Shown here in pieces: positions 1 to 10,300 of a DNA stretch of 64,000 nt. The position numbers were made by a program, and so were the translations under genes. Position 1 is the stretch's first letter, and each line of letters begins with the position of its first letter. Below the pieces are notes generated by a model. The model saw only the letters and a list, made by a program, of their open reading frames with translations. It was not told where the DNA came from and searched no databases. The stretch comes from Saccharomonospora piscinae (lineage in GTDB: Bacteria > Actinomycetota > Actinomycetes > Mycobacteriales > Pseudonocardiaceae), in the NCBI RefSeq assembly GCF_005862235.1, contig NZ_VCEK01000004.1, positions 738,162-802,161 of the forward strand. The letters run 5' to 3'.

Positions 1-3000
1 CCCTCGACACCGCGTGCTCGTCGTCGCTGGTCGCGCTGCACATGGCCTGCCGGTCGCTCCGGGAGAACGAGTGCTCCATGGCGCTCGTCGGCGCCGCGAC
101 GCTGATGGCGATCCCCGGCGCGTTCACCGAGTTCAGCAGGCAGGGCGGTCTGTCCAGCAGCGGGCGCTGCAAGGCGTTCTCGGCCGACGCCGACGGCACC
201 GGCTGGGGCGAGGGACTCGGGGTCGTGCTCGTCGAGCGGCTCAGCGACGCGCGACGCAACGGGCACCCCATCCTCGCGGTCGTGCGCGGATCGGCGGTGA
301 ACCAGGACGGTGCGTCCAACGGGCTGACCGCGCCGAGCGGGCGCGCCCAGCAACGGGTGATCTCGGACGCGCTGGCCAACGCGCGGCTCTCGCCGTCGCA
401 GGTCGATCTCATCGAGGCGCACGGCACCGGCACGGTGCTCGGCGATCCGATCGAGGCGCAGGCGCTGGAGGCGACGTACGGGCAGAATCGGGAACGGCCC
501 CTGTGGCTGGGTTCGGTGAAGTCGAACATCGGCCACACGCAGGCGGCGGCGGGAATGGCCGGGCTGATCAAGCTGGTGCTGGCACTGCGGCACGCGACCC
601 TGCCGCCCACGCTGCATGTCGAGAACCCCTCCGAGTACGTCGACTGGAACGCGGGCGCGATGTCGCTGGTCACCGAGCCCGCGCCGTGGCCGGAGACGGG
701 CGCGCCGCGTCGTGGCGGGGTGTCGTCGTTCGGGGTGAGCGGGACGAACGCGCACGTGCTGCTGGAACAGGCGCCCGACGAGGCCGAGCTGGGCGGAAGT
801 GGCGAGGTCGGCGAGGACGGTGAGAACAGCGAGGCCGGGGACCGGGTTCCGGCGTTGTCGGCCCCCGTGGTGCCGGTGCCGGTCTCCGGAGCGTCCGCGC
901 CGGCGTTGCGCGCGCAGGCGGGCCGGTTGCGCGCGTGGGTGGCACAGGACGCGGCACAGAATTCCGACGTCGACCTCCGGGACCTGGCGTGTTCGCTGGC
1001 GACGACGCGGGCCGCGTTCCGGCACCGCGCCGTCGCGCTGGCGGAGAACGCGGCCCAGCTCGACGAGCTCCTGGCCGCCGTCGCGAACGACCACGAGATC
1101 GCGGGTGTGGTGTCGGGTCTGTTCGAAAGTGGCGGTGCCGCTCCGGTGTTCGTGTTCCCGGGGCAGGGTGCGCAGTGGGTGGGGATGGGTCGTGGGTTGG
1201 TGGCGGAGTCTGAGGTGTTCGCGGAGTGGATGGGCCGGTGTGGTGCGGCGTTGGCGCCGTTTGTGGAGTGGGATCTGCTCGAGGTGCTGGGTGACGAGGA
1301 GTCGCTGTCCCGGGTTGATGTGGTGCAGCCGGCGTTGTGGGCGGTGATGGTGTCGTTGGCCGAGCTGTGGCGTGCGGTGGGTGTGGAGCCTGCGGGTGTG
1401 ATCGGTCACTCGCAGGGTGAGATCGCCGCCGCTGTGGTGGCGGGTGGTTTGTCGTTGGAGGACGGCGCGCGGGTGGTGGCGTTGCGCAGTCGGGCGTTGC
1501 GGCGGTTGGCCGGTGCCGGGGGCATGGTGTCGGTGGCGGCGTCGGAGGCCGAGGTGGCCGCCCGGCTGCGGGATGGGTTGTCGATCGCCGCGGTCAACGG
1601 GCCCGGATCGGTGGTGGTCTCGGGTACGCCGGAGGCGCTGGACGCGCTGCTCGCGGAGTGCGAGAGCGACGGTGTCCGCGCCCGGAAAGTCGCGGTGGAC
1701 TACGCCTCCCACTCCGCACAGGTCGATGGCCTTGAGGCCGAGCTCGTCGAGGCCCTGGCGCCGATCAAGTCGGTGTCGGCCGAGGTCGCGGTGTACTCGA
1801 CGGTGTCGGGTGGATTGCTGGACACGGCGGAGATGGACGCCGGGTACTGGTTCCGGAACGTGCGGGAGCGGGTGCGGTTCGACGAGGCGGTGGGTGCGGT
1901 GCTGGGGGACGGGTACCGGGTGTTCGTGGAGGTGAGTCCCCATGCGGTGCTGACGATGGGGTTGCAGGAGTTTCCCGATGTGGTGGCGCTGGATACGTTG
2001 CGGCGTGACGAACAGGAGTCGCGCCGGTTCCTGACGGCGGTGGCGGCGGCTCACGTGCATGGGGTGGCGATCGATTGGCGGGCCCTGTATCCGGGGGCGC
2101 GCCGGGTGGAGCTGCCGACCTACGCCTTCCAGCACCAGCGGTACTGGATCGGCGACGAAACCCCGGAACTGCCACTGGGCCCCGTGCCCGCGGAGTCCGG
2201 GGCCGAGGCCCAGTTCTGGGCCGCCGTGGAAAGCGGTGACGCCGACGCCCTCGCCGGTGTGCTCGGCGCCGACGGCGACGCCACGGCCTCGCTCACGGCC
2301 CTGCTCCCGGTGCTGTCCGAATGGCGCAGCCGCGAGCACCGGCAGTCCCTTGTGGATGAATGGCGGTACGAGGTCGACTGGCGTGTCGTCGACGCCGCTC
2401 GCGCGACGCTGGTGGGAACCTGGCTGCTGGTCATCCCCGAGTCGTGGTCGGGCCACGACCTGACCGGGGGCTGCGCCGACGCGCTCTCCACGGCGGGAGC
2501 GCGCGTCGTGTCGCTCGTCCTCGACCGCGACGACCTCCGGCAGGGCCACGCCGCCAGGCTGATCGCCGAAGCGAAGGCCGACGGCGACGGCGGGGACGAC
2601 GTCGCCGGGGTCCTGTCGCTGCTGGCCCTCGACAGCACTCCGAATCCGGACGAACCGGCCGTACCCCAGGGCTTCGCCGACACCGTCGCCCTGGTGCAGG
2701 CCCTTGGAACCTCGGGCGTGACCGCGCCGCTGTGGTGCGCGACCCGTGGCGCCGTCAGCGTCGGTGCCACCGATCCGCTCACCGCCCCGGCGCAGGCCAC
2801 GGTCTGGGGCCTCGGTCGCGTGGCGGCACTGGAACACCCGGACCGCTGGGGCGGGCTCGTCGACCTGCCCGACGCGCTCGACCGGCGCGGTGCCGCACTG
2901 CTCGCCGAGGCGCTGAGCGGTGCGGGCGACGAGGACCAGCTCGCCGTCCGCGCGGGCGGTGTGTTCGCCCGCAGGCTCGAACGGCGCCCGCTCGGCGCGG

Positions 3001-4343
3001 CACCGGCACCGCAGAGCTGGCGCCCGCGCGGAACGGTCCTCGTGAGCGGCGGTACCGGTGCGCTCGGTGGGCAGGTCGCCCGCTGGCTCGCCCGGATGGA
3101 CACCCCGCCGCACCTGCTGCTCGTCAGCAGGCGTGGCGAGGACGCGCCGGGAGCCGGCGACCTCCGTCGCGAACTCACCGACTGCGGTGCCACGGTGACG
3201 ATCGCGTCCTGCGACGCGGGGGACAGGACCGCGCTCGCCGCGCTGCTCGCCGACATTCCCGAGGACCGGCCGTTGACGGCGGTCGTGCACACGGCGGCCG
3301 CGCTCGACGACGGCCTGATCGACTCCCTCGAACCGGCGCAGCTCGGCCGCGCGCTGCACGCCAAGGCCACCGCCGCCTGGAACCTGCACGAGCTCACCGA
3401 GGACCTCGATCTCGACGCGTTCGTGTTGTTCTCGTCGTTCGGCGGCATCGTCGGCACGCCAGGACAGGGAAACTACGCCCCGGCCAACGCCTACCTCGAC
3501 GCGCTCGCGCTCTACCGGCGCGCACGCGGGCAGGTCGCCACCGCCGTCGCGTGGGGCGCCTGGGGCGGCGGCGGACTCGCCGAAGGGCAGTTCGGCCAGA
3601 CCCTGAACCGGCACGGCCTTCGCCTGATGGAACCGGAGCTGGCCACCGCCGCGCTCGGAAGGGCGATCGAGGGAGACGACGCCTCCGTGCTGATCGCCGA
3701 CATCGACTGGGAACGGTTCTACGTCGCGTTCACGGCGACCCGCAGCAGTCCGCTGCTCGCCGACCTGCCGGACGCCAAGCGGATCGCGGCCGACGGGCTC
3801 GGAGCCGCCGCGAGTTCGGGGGAGTCCGCCGAGCTCGTGCAGCAGCTCGCCGGCCTTTCCGAGTCCGAACAGCACACGCTGTTGCTTGACATGGTGCGCG
3901 AGCAGGCGGCCGCGGTGCTCGGGCTCACCGGCGCCGACGCGGTGGTGGTCAAGCGTGCGTTCCAGGAGATGGGGCTCGACTCGGTCACCGCCGTGGAACT
4001 GCGCAACCGCGTCAGCGCACGGACCGGCCTCCGGCTGCCGGTGACTCTGGCCTTCGACTACCCCCAGCCGGAACGACTCGCCGACTTCCTGCGTGAGCAG
4101 CTCACCAGCGACAGCGAGGCGGGCGCGGACACCGCACTGCGCGAACTGGACCGGCTGGAGGCCGCGCTCGCGTCGGCGGCCACGGACGATGCCAGCAGGA
4201 CGCGAGTGGTGAACCGCATGCGGGCACTGCTCGCGGCGCTCACCGGCGGCCAGGAGGACGCCGAGACGGTCGACGACCGGCTCGAAACAGCCTCCGACGA
4301 CGAGATGTTCGAGCTGCTGGGCAAGAAGTTCGGTATCGCCTGA
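1..4343 (+). CDS. Type I modular PKS, 5'-partial: KS(partial)-AT-KR-ACP plus C-terminal docking segment
   Basis: The reading frame is open from base 3 and its start lies outside the window. The first visible residues are the KS nucleophile region (DTACSSS), followed by EAHGTGT and KSNIGHT carrying the two KS histidines. The AT (about 1140-2060) has GHSQGE and the YASH signature (1701-1712), which in known PKSs marks methylmalonyl-CoA. The KR (about 3040-3700) has GGTGALG, an LDD motif, and catalytic Ser and Tyr in FSSFGG and GNYAPAN. LDD plus a proline two residues after the Tyr fits a B2-type KR. The ACP (about 3890-4110) has GLDSVTAVEL. The acidic, helical C-terminus looks like a docking domain for the protein that starts 38 bp downstream. 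There is no DH or ER, so the module should leave a beta-hydroxyl next to a methyl branch. Codon use in the AT is visibly less C-ending than in the rest of the gene. Confidence 0.95.
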   Translation, partial: LDTACSSSLVALHMACRSLRENECSMALVGAATLMAIPGAFTEFSRQGGLSSSGRCKAFSADADGTGWGEGLGVVLVERLSDARRNGHPILAVVRGSAVNQDGASNGLTAPSGRAQQRVISDALANARLSPSQVDLIEAHGTGTVLGDPIEAQALEATYGQNRERPLWLGSVKSNIGHTQAAAGMAGLIKLVLALRHATLPPTLHVENPSEYVDWNAGAMSLVTEPAPWPETGAPRRGGVSSFGVSGTNAHVLLEQAPDEAELGGSGEVGEDGENSEAGDRVPALSAPVVPVPVSGASAPALRAQAGRLRAWVAQDAAQNSDVDLRDLACSLATTRAAFRHRAVALAENAAQLDELLAAVANDHEIAGVVSGLFESGGAAPVFVFPGQGAQWVGMGRGLVAESEVFAEWMGRCGAALAPFVEWDLLEVLGDEESLSRVDVVQPALWAVMVSLAELWRAVGVEPAGVIGHSQGEIAAAVVAGGLSLEDGARVVALRSRALRRLAGAGGMVSVAASEAEVAARLRDGLSIAAVNGPGSVVVSGTPEALDALLAECESDGVRARKVAVDYASHSAQVDGLEAELVEALAPIKSVSAEVAVYSTVSGGLLDTAEMDAGYWFRNVRERVRFDEAVGAVLGDGYRVFVEVSPHAVLTMGLQEFPDVVALDTLRRDEQESRRFLTAVAAAHVHGVAIDWRALYPGARRVELPTYAFQHQRYWIGDETPELPLGPVPAESGAEAQFWAAVESGDADALAGVLGADGDATASLTALLPVLSEWRSREHRQSLVDEWRYEVDWRVVDAARATLVGTWLLVIPESWSGHDLTGGCADALSTAGARVVSLVLDRDDLRQGHAARLIAEAKADGDGGDDVAGVLSLLALDSTPNPDEPAVPQGFADTVALVQALGTSGVTAPLWCATRGAVSVGATDPLTAPAQATVWGLGRVAALEHPDRWGGLVDLPDALDRRGAALLAEALSGAGDEDQLAVRAGGVFARRLERRPLGAAPAPQSWRPRGTVLVSGGTGALGGQVARWLARMDTPPHLLLVSRRGEDAPGAGDLRRELTDCGATVTIASCDAGDRTALAALLADIPEDRPLTAVVHTAAALDDGLIDSLEPAQLGRALHAKATAAWNLHELTEDLDLDAFVLFSSFGGIVGTPGQGNYAPANAYLDALALYRRARGQVATAVAWGAWGGGGLAEGQFGQTLNRHGLRLMEPELATAALGRAIEGDDASVLIADIDWERFYVAFTATRSSPLLADLPDAKRIAADGLGAAASSGESAELVQQLAGLSESEQHTLLLDMVREQAAAVLGLTGADAVVVKRAFQEMGLDSVTAVELRNRVSARTGLRLPVTLAFDYPQPERLADFLREQLTSDSEAGADTALRELDRLEAALASAATDDASRTRVVNRMRALLAALTGGQEDAETVDDRLETASDDEMFELLGKKFGIA

Positions 4344-4381
4344 GCGCGACACCCGACCCGCGACGAGATAGGGCCTACGAC

Positions 4382-7300
4382 ATGTCGAACGAGGACAAGC
4401 TCCGCTACTTCCTGAAGAAGGTCAGCGCCGAGCTCGACGCGGCGCAGGGGCGGGTGCGTGAGCTGGAGGCCATGGACGCCGAGCCGATCGCGCTGGTCGG
4501 CATCGGGTGCCGGTTCCCAGGAGGGGTGCGCTCCGCCGAGGAGCTGTGGGAACTGGTGGAGACCGGCACCGACGCGATCTCGGCGTTTCCCACCGATCGC
4601 GGCTGGGACCTCGACCAGATCTTCGGCTCGAAGCTCGGCGACGGCACCTACCGGGCCGAGGGCGGGTTCCTGTACGACGCGGGCGACTTCGACGCGGGCT
4701 TCTTCGGTATCTCACCGCGCGAGGCGCTGGCCACCGATCCGCAGCAGCGCGTGCTGCTCGAAACGGCATGGGAGGCGTTCGAGGACGCCGGGATCGTCCC
4801 GGACACCCTGCGGGGCAGCAAGACCGGCGTGTACGTCGGAACCAACGGGCAGGACTACCCCGCCGTGCTGCTCGGATCCAAGGCCGGGGGCGAGGGCCAC
4901 TCCGCTACCGGCAGCGCCGCGGCCGTGGTCTCCGGCCGGATCTCCTACACCTTCGGCCTCGAAGGTCCGGCGCTGACCGTCGACACGGCGTGCTCGTCGT
5001 CGCTGGTCGCCCTGCATCTCGCGGCCGAGGCGCTCCGGCGGCGCGAGGTCTCGCTGGCGCTCGCGGGCGGCGTGACCGTGATGGCGACACCCGGCATGTT
5101 CGCCGGGTTCAGCCAGCAGCAGGGACTGCTGGCCGCGGACGGCCGGTGCAAGTCGTTCGCCGACACCGCCGACGGAACCGGTTTCGCCGAAGGCGTCGGG
5201 CTGCTCCTGGTCGAGCGGCTCTCCGACGCCCGGCGCAACGGGCACGACGTGCTCGCCGTCCTGCGCGGCTCGGCGGTGAACCAGGACGGTGCGTCCAACG
5301 GGCTGACCGCCCCGAACGGGCCGTCCCAGCAACGGGTCATCTGGCAGGCGCTCGCCGATGCCGGACTGTCTCCCGAACAGGTTCACGCGGTGGAGGCACA
5401 CGGAACGGGCACCGTGCTCGGCGACCCGATCGAGGCGCAGGCGCTGCTGGCGACCTACGGCGCGCACCGGCCCGAGAACGAGCCGCTGTGGCTCGGGTCC
5501 ATCAAGTCCAACATCGGTCACACGCAGGCGGCCGCCGGCGTCGCAGGCGTGATCAAGATGGTGATGGCGATGCGGCACGGCGCGTTGCCGAAGACCCTGC
5601 ACGCCGAGCAGCGGACGACCAAGGTCGACTGGGAGTCGGGCGCGGTGTCGTTGCTGACCGAGAAGCGCGAGTGGGACGCGGGCGAGGCGCCGAGGCGGGC
5701 GGCGGTCTCGTCGTTCGGGGTCAGCGGAACGAACGCGCATGTGGTGCTGGAACAGGCGCCCCCGCGACCCGAGCCGGAGCCGGAGCCGGTGGGAACGCCC
5801 TCGGTGCCGTGGGTCCTGTCGGCGGCCACCGAGGAGGGGCTGCGGGCACAGGCGCGGCGGTTGCTGGAGTTCGTCGCCGCCCGCCCCGACTCCGACATGG
5901 CCGACATGGCCGACGTGGCCGACACGGCCTGGTCGTTGGTGACCTCGCGAGCGGCGATGGAACACCGCGCGGTGGTCGTGGGCGCAGACCTCGCCGCGTT
6001 GCGAGCCGGGCTGGAGGCGGTGGCCCACGGCAGGCCCGACCCGGCGGTGGTGCGGGGAGCCACGGCGGGCGAGCCGAGCGTGGTGTTCGTGTTCCCCGGC
6101 CAGGGCACGCACTGGGCTGGCATGGCCGCGGGCCTGCTGGAGCACTCGCCGGTCTTCGCGGCGCGTTTCGACGAGTGCGCCGCCGAGCTGCGACGGTGGG
6201 TGGAGTGGTCGCCTGCGGACGTGCTGCGTCAGGCGCCGGGAGCACCGGATCTCGCCAGGGTCGATGTGGTGCAGCCGCTGTTGTGGGCGGTGATGGTGTC
6301 GCTGGCTGCGGTGTGGCGCTCCTTCGGGGTGAAGCCCTCGGCGGTGGTGGGGCACTCGCAGGGCGAGATCGCCGCGGCCTGCGTGGCGGGCGGGCTCGGT
6401 CTTGGCGAGGGCGCGCGTGTGGTGGCGTTGCGCAGCAAGGCGCTGAGGGCGCTGTCCGGGCGCGGCGGGATGCTGGCCATCGTCGCGGGCGTGGACTGGG
6501 TCGCGCCACGGCTGGAGCCGTTCGAGGGACGGATCTCGGTCGCGGCGGTCAACGGCCCCTCGTCGGTGGTGGTCTCCGGCGACGAGGACGCGCTGGATGA
6601 ACTGGTGGCCGTCTGCGAGGCCGACGAGGTGCGGGCACGCCGGGTCACGGTGGACTACGCCTCCCACTCCGCCCAGGTCGACGAGCTGGAAACCGAGCTG
6701 CTCGACGCGCTGGCTCCGGTGGCCCCGCAGTCGTCGGACATACCGCTGTACTCGACGCTCACCGGGCGATCGCTCGACACCGCGCGGATGGACGCGCGCT
6801 ACTGGTTCGACAACCTGCGCTCGACCGTGCTCTTCGACGACGCCGCCCGCGCCGCGATCGCCGATGGGCACACCGTCTTCGTCGAGGTCAGCCCGCACCC
6901 CGTGCTGACCATGAGCATCCAGGAACACCCCGGCACCACGGCCTTCGGCACCCTGCGTCGCGACGAGGACGACCTCCCCCGCCTGCTCACCTCACTGGCG
7001 GAGGCGCACACCCACGGCCTGCCCGTCGACTGGACCGCGTTGTTCTCCGGCGCGGACCGCCGCCGCGTCCACCTGCCCACCTACGCCTTCCAGCGCAGGC
7101 GGTACTGGCCCGAGGGGCGGGGTTTCGCGGAGCCGCCCGGGCCGGGTGCCGACGCGGAGTTCTGGAACGCGGTCGAGCGCTCGGACACGGCCGCGCTCGC
7201 CGAGACGCTGGAACTGCGCGGTGGGGACGAGTCGGCGCTCGACACCGTGCTCCCCGCCCTGTCCCGGTGGCGCCGCCGGCGCGACACGCAGTCCACGATG

Positions 7301-10300
7301 GACGGTTGGCGCTACCACGCCCAGTGGAAGCCGATCGCCGTGCCGAGGGCCGTTCCGGTGGGACGCCACCTGGCGGTGATCCCGGCGGCGAAGACCGACC
7401 ACCCGGTCGTCGACGCGGTCGTCGCCGCGTTGCCCGGTGTGGCCACGCTGGTCGTGGACGCCGAGCGGCTCGACCGTGCCGGTCTGGCCGCCGCGCTCGC
7501 GGAGCACGCCGGGACGGCGGGCGTGGTGTCGCTGCTGGCGCTCGACGAGCAGCCGATGCCGGACGCCCCGTCCGTACCGGCGGGCCTGGCCGCGACACTG
7601 GCACTGACGCAGGCGCTCGGTGACGCGGGGATCCAGGCGCCGCTGTGGGCGCTGACCGCGGGAGCCGTCGCCACCAGCGACGCCGAGGACGTACCCGCCC
7701 CCGCACAGGCCGCCGTGTGGGGCCTGGGCAGGGTGATCGCCCTCGAACACCCCGAACGCTGGGGCGGCCTCATCGACCTGCCGCCCGAGCCGGACCGCCG
7801 CGCCGCGTCCCGTGCGTGCGCGCTCGTGGCGGGCGACACCGGCGACGACGAGTTCGCCGTGCGACCCGCAGGCGTGCTGACCCGCAGGCTCGTCCACGGT
7901 GCGGGCGCGGCTGCCCGTCGCGAGTGGCGGCCCAGCGGGTCCGTGCTGGTGACCGGCGGCACCGGGGCACTCGGCACGCACGTCGCGCGGTGGCTCGCCG
8001 ACAACGGCGCCGAGCACCTCGTTCTCCTCAGCAGGAGCGGGAAAGACGCCGACGGTGCCGACGATCTCGTGCGGGACCTCACCGGCCGAGGCGTCACCGT
8101 CACCGTCGCCGCGTGCGACGCCGCCGACCGCGCCGCGCTGGCCGACGTCGTCGCCGCCGTGCCTGCCCAGCACCCCCTCACCGCGGTCGTCCACACGGCG
8201 GGCGTGCTGGCCGACGGTGTGCTCGACTCGATGGGGCCGGGCGAGCTCGCGCACGTGTTCCGCCCGAAGCTCGACGCGGCGTTCGCGCTGCACGAGGCGA
8301 CCCTGCACCTGGACCTGTCGGCGTTCGTGCTGTTCTCGTCCTTCGCGGGCACGCTCGGCAACGCGGGACAGGGCAACTACGCGGCGGCGAACGCGGCGCT
8401 CGACGCCGTCGCGGCGCACCGGAAGGCCCGGGGACTGCCCGCGACGTCGATCGCCTGGGGCCTCTGGGACGGCGACAGCCTCGCCGGAGAGGCACGGGTC
8501 AACGCCCGCCTTCGCCGTGGCGGCACGGGCGCGATGCCGCCCGAACTCGCCGTCGCGGCCATGCACGACGCCGTCGAGCGCGACCGCGCCGATCTCGTCG
8601 TGGCCGATCTGGACTGGACGAAGGCCGGGTCCGGTTTCCTGCTGGCCGGCCGCCACGCCGTCCTCGCCGACCTGCCCGAGATCCGGGCGCTCGCGGCGGA
8701 CACACCCGGCGAGGCCGGGGCGCAGGACTCGTTCGACGCCCTCGCGGGGATGTCGCGGGCCGAGCGGCACCGGCAGGTGCTCGACCTCGTGAAGGGCACC
8801 GCCGCCGCGGTGCTGGGGCACGCCTCCGCCGACGAGGTCGCGGACGGCGTCGCCTTCCGCGACCTCGGTTTCGACTCGCTCACCGCGGTCGAACTGCGCA
8901 ACGTGCTCAGCGCGCGGACCGGGCTGCGCTTGCCGGCCAGTCTCGTCTTCGACTACCCCACACCCGGCGAGCTGGCCGAGCACCTGCACGCGGAACTGAC
9001 CGGGGACGCCGACACCACCCCGGCCGCCGCGCCCCCCGCCGCCTCCGAGGCTTCGAAGGTCTCCGAGGCCTCGAAGGCCTCGGAGGCCGCCGACGAGCCG
9101 ATCGCGATCGTCGGCATGAGCTGCCGCTTCCCCGGTGGCGTGCGTTCGCCCGAGCAGTTCTGGGACCTGCTCGCCACGGGAACCGACGCGATCACCGAGC
9201 TGCCCACGGACCGCGGCTGGGACCTCGACGCGGTCTTCGCCACGATCCCGCCCGACGCGCAGGTCCGGGGCGGTGGCTTCCTCGACGACATCGGGGCCTT
9301 CGACCCCGCGTTCTTCGGTATCTCCCCGCGTGAGGCACTGGCGATGGACCCGCAGCAGCGGCTGCTGCTCGAAACGTCGTGGGAGGCGTTCGAGAACGCG
9401 GGCATCGATCCGTCCTCGGCCCGGGGCAGCGACACGGGCGTGTTCGTCGGCACCAACGGGCAGGACTACCTCAACCTGATGATGTTCGCGGAGCCGAACC
9501 TCCAGGGTTACGTGGCCACCGGCAGCGGCGCGAGCGTGCTCTCGGGCCGGGTGTCGTACACCTTCGGCTTCGAGGGGCCCGCGTGTACCGTCGACACCGC
9601 GTGCTCGTCGTCGCTGGTCGCGCTGCATCTCGCCGGCAGGGCCCTGCGCCACGGCGAATGCACGATGGCGCTCGCCGCCGGGGTGACCGTGATGTCGACG
9701 CCGGGCGTGTTCGTCGGTTTCAGCCAGCAGGGTGTGCAGGCCGCCGACGGCCGGTGCAAGGCGTTCTCCGACTCCGCCGACGGCGCGGGCTGGGCCGAGG
9801 GTGTCGGCGTGCTGGTGCTGGAACGGCTGTCCGACGCGCGGCGAAACGGGCACGACGTGCTCGCCGTCGTGCGCGGCTCGGCGGTGAACTCCGACGGCGC
9901 GTCCAACGGTCTCACCGCGCCGAACGGCCCCTCCCAGCAGCGAGTGATCAAGCAGGCGCTGGCGGACGCGGGGCTCGCCCCGTCCGAGATCGACGCGGTC
10001 GAGGCCCACGGAACGGGCACGGCGCTCGGCGACCCGATCGAGGCGCAGGCGCTGATGGCCACGTACGGCAGGGACCGACAGCGTCCGCTGTGGCTCGGCT
10101 CGGTGAAGTCGAACATCGGCCACACCCAGGCCGCCGCCGGAGTCGCCGGAGTGCTCAAGATGGTGCTCGCGCTGCGGCACGGAGCGCTGCCGAGGACGCT
10201 GCACGCCGACGTGCCCTCTTCGGAGATCGACTGGTCGGACGGTGCCGTCTCCCTGCTGGCCGATCCGGTCGACTGGCCGGACGACGGCACGCCGCGCAGG

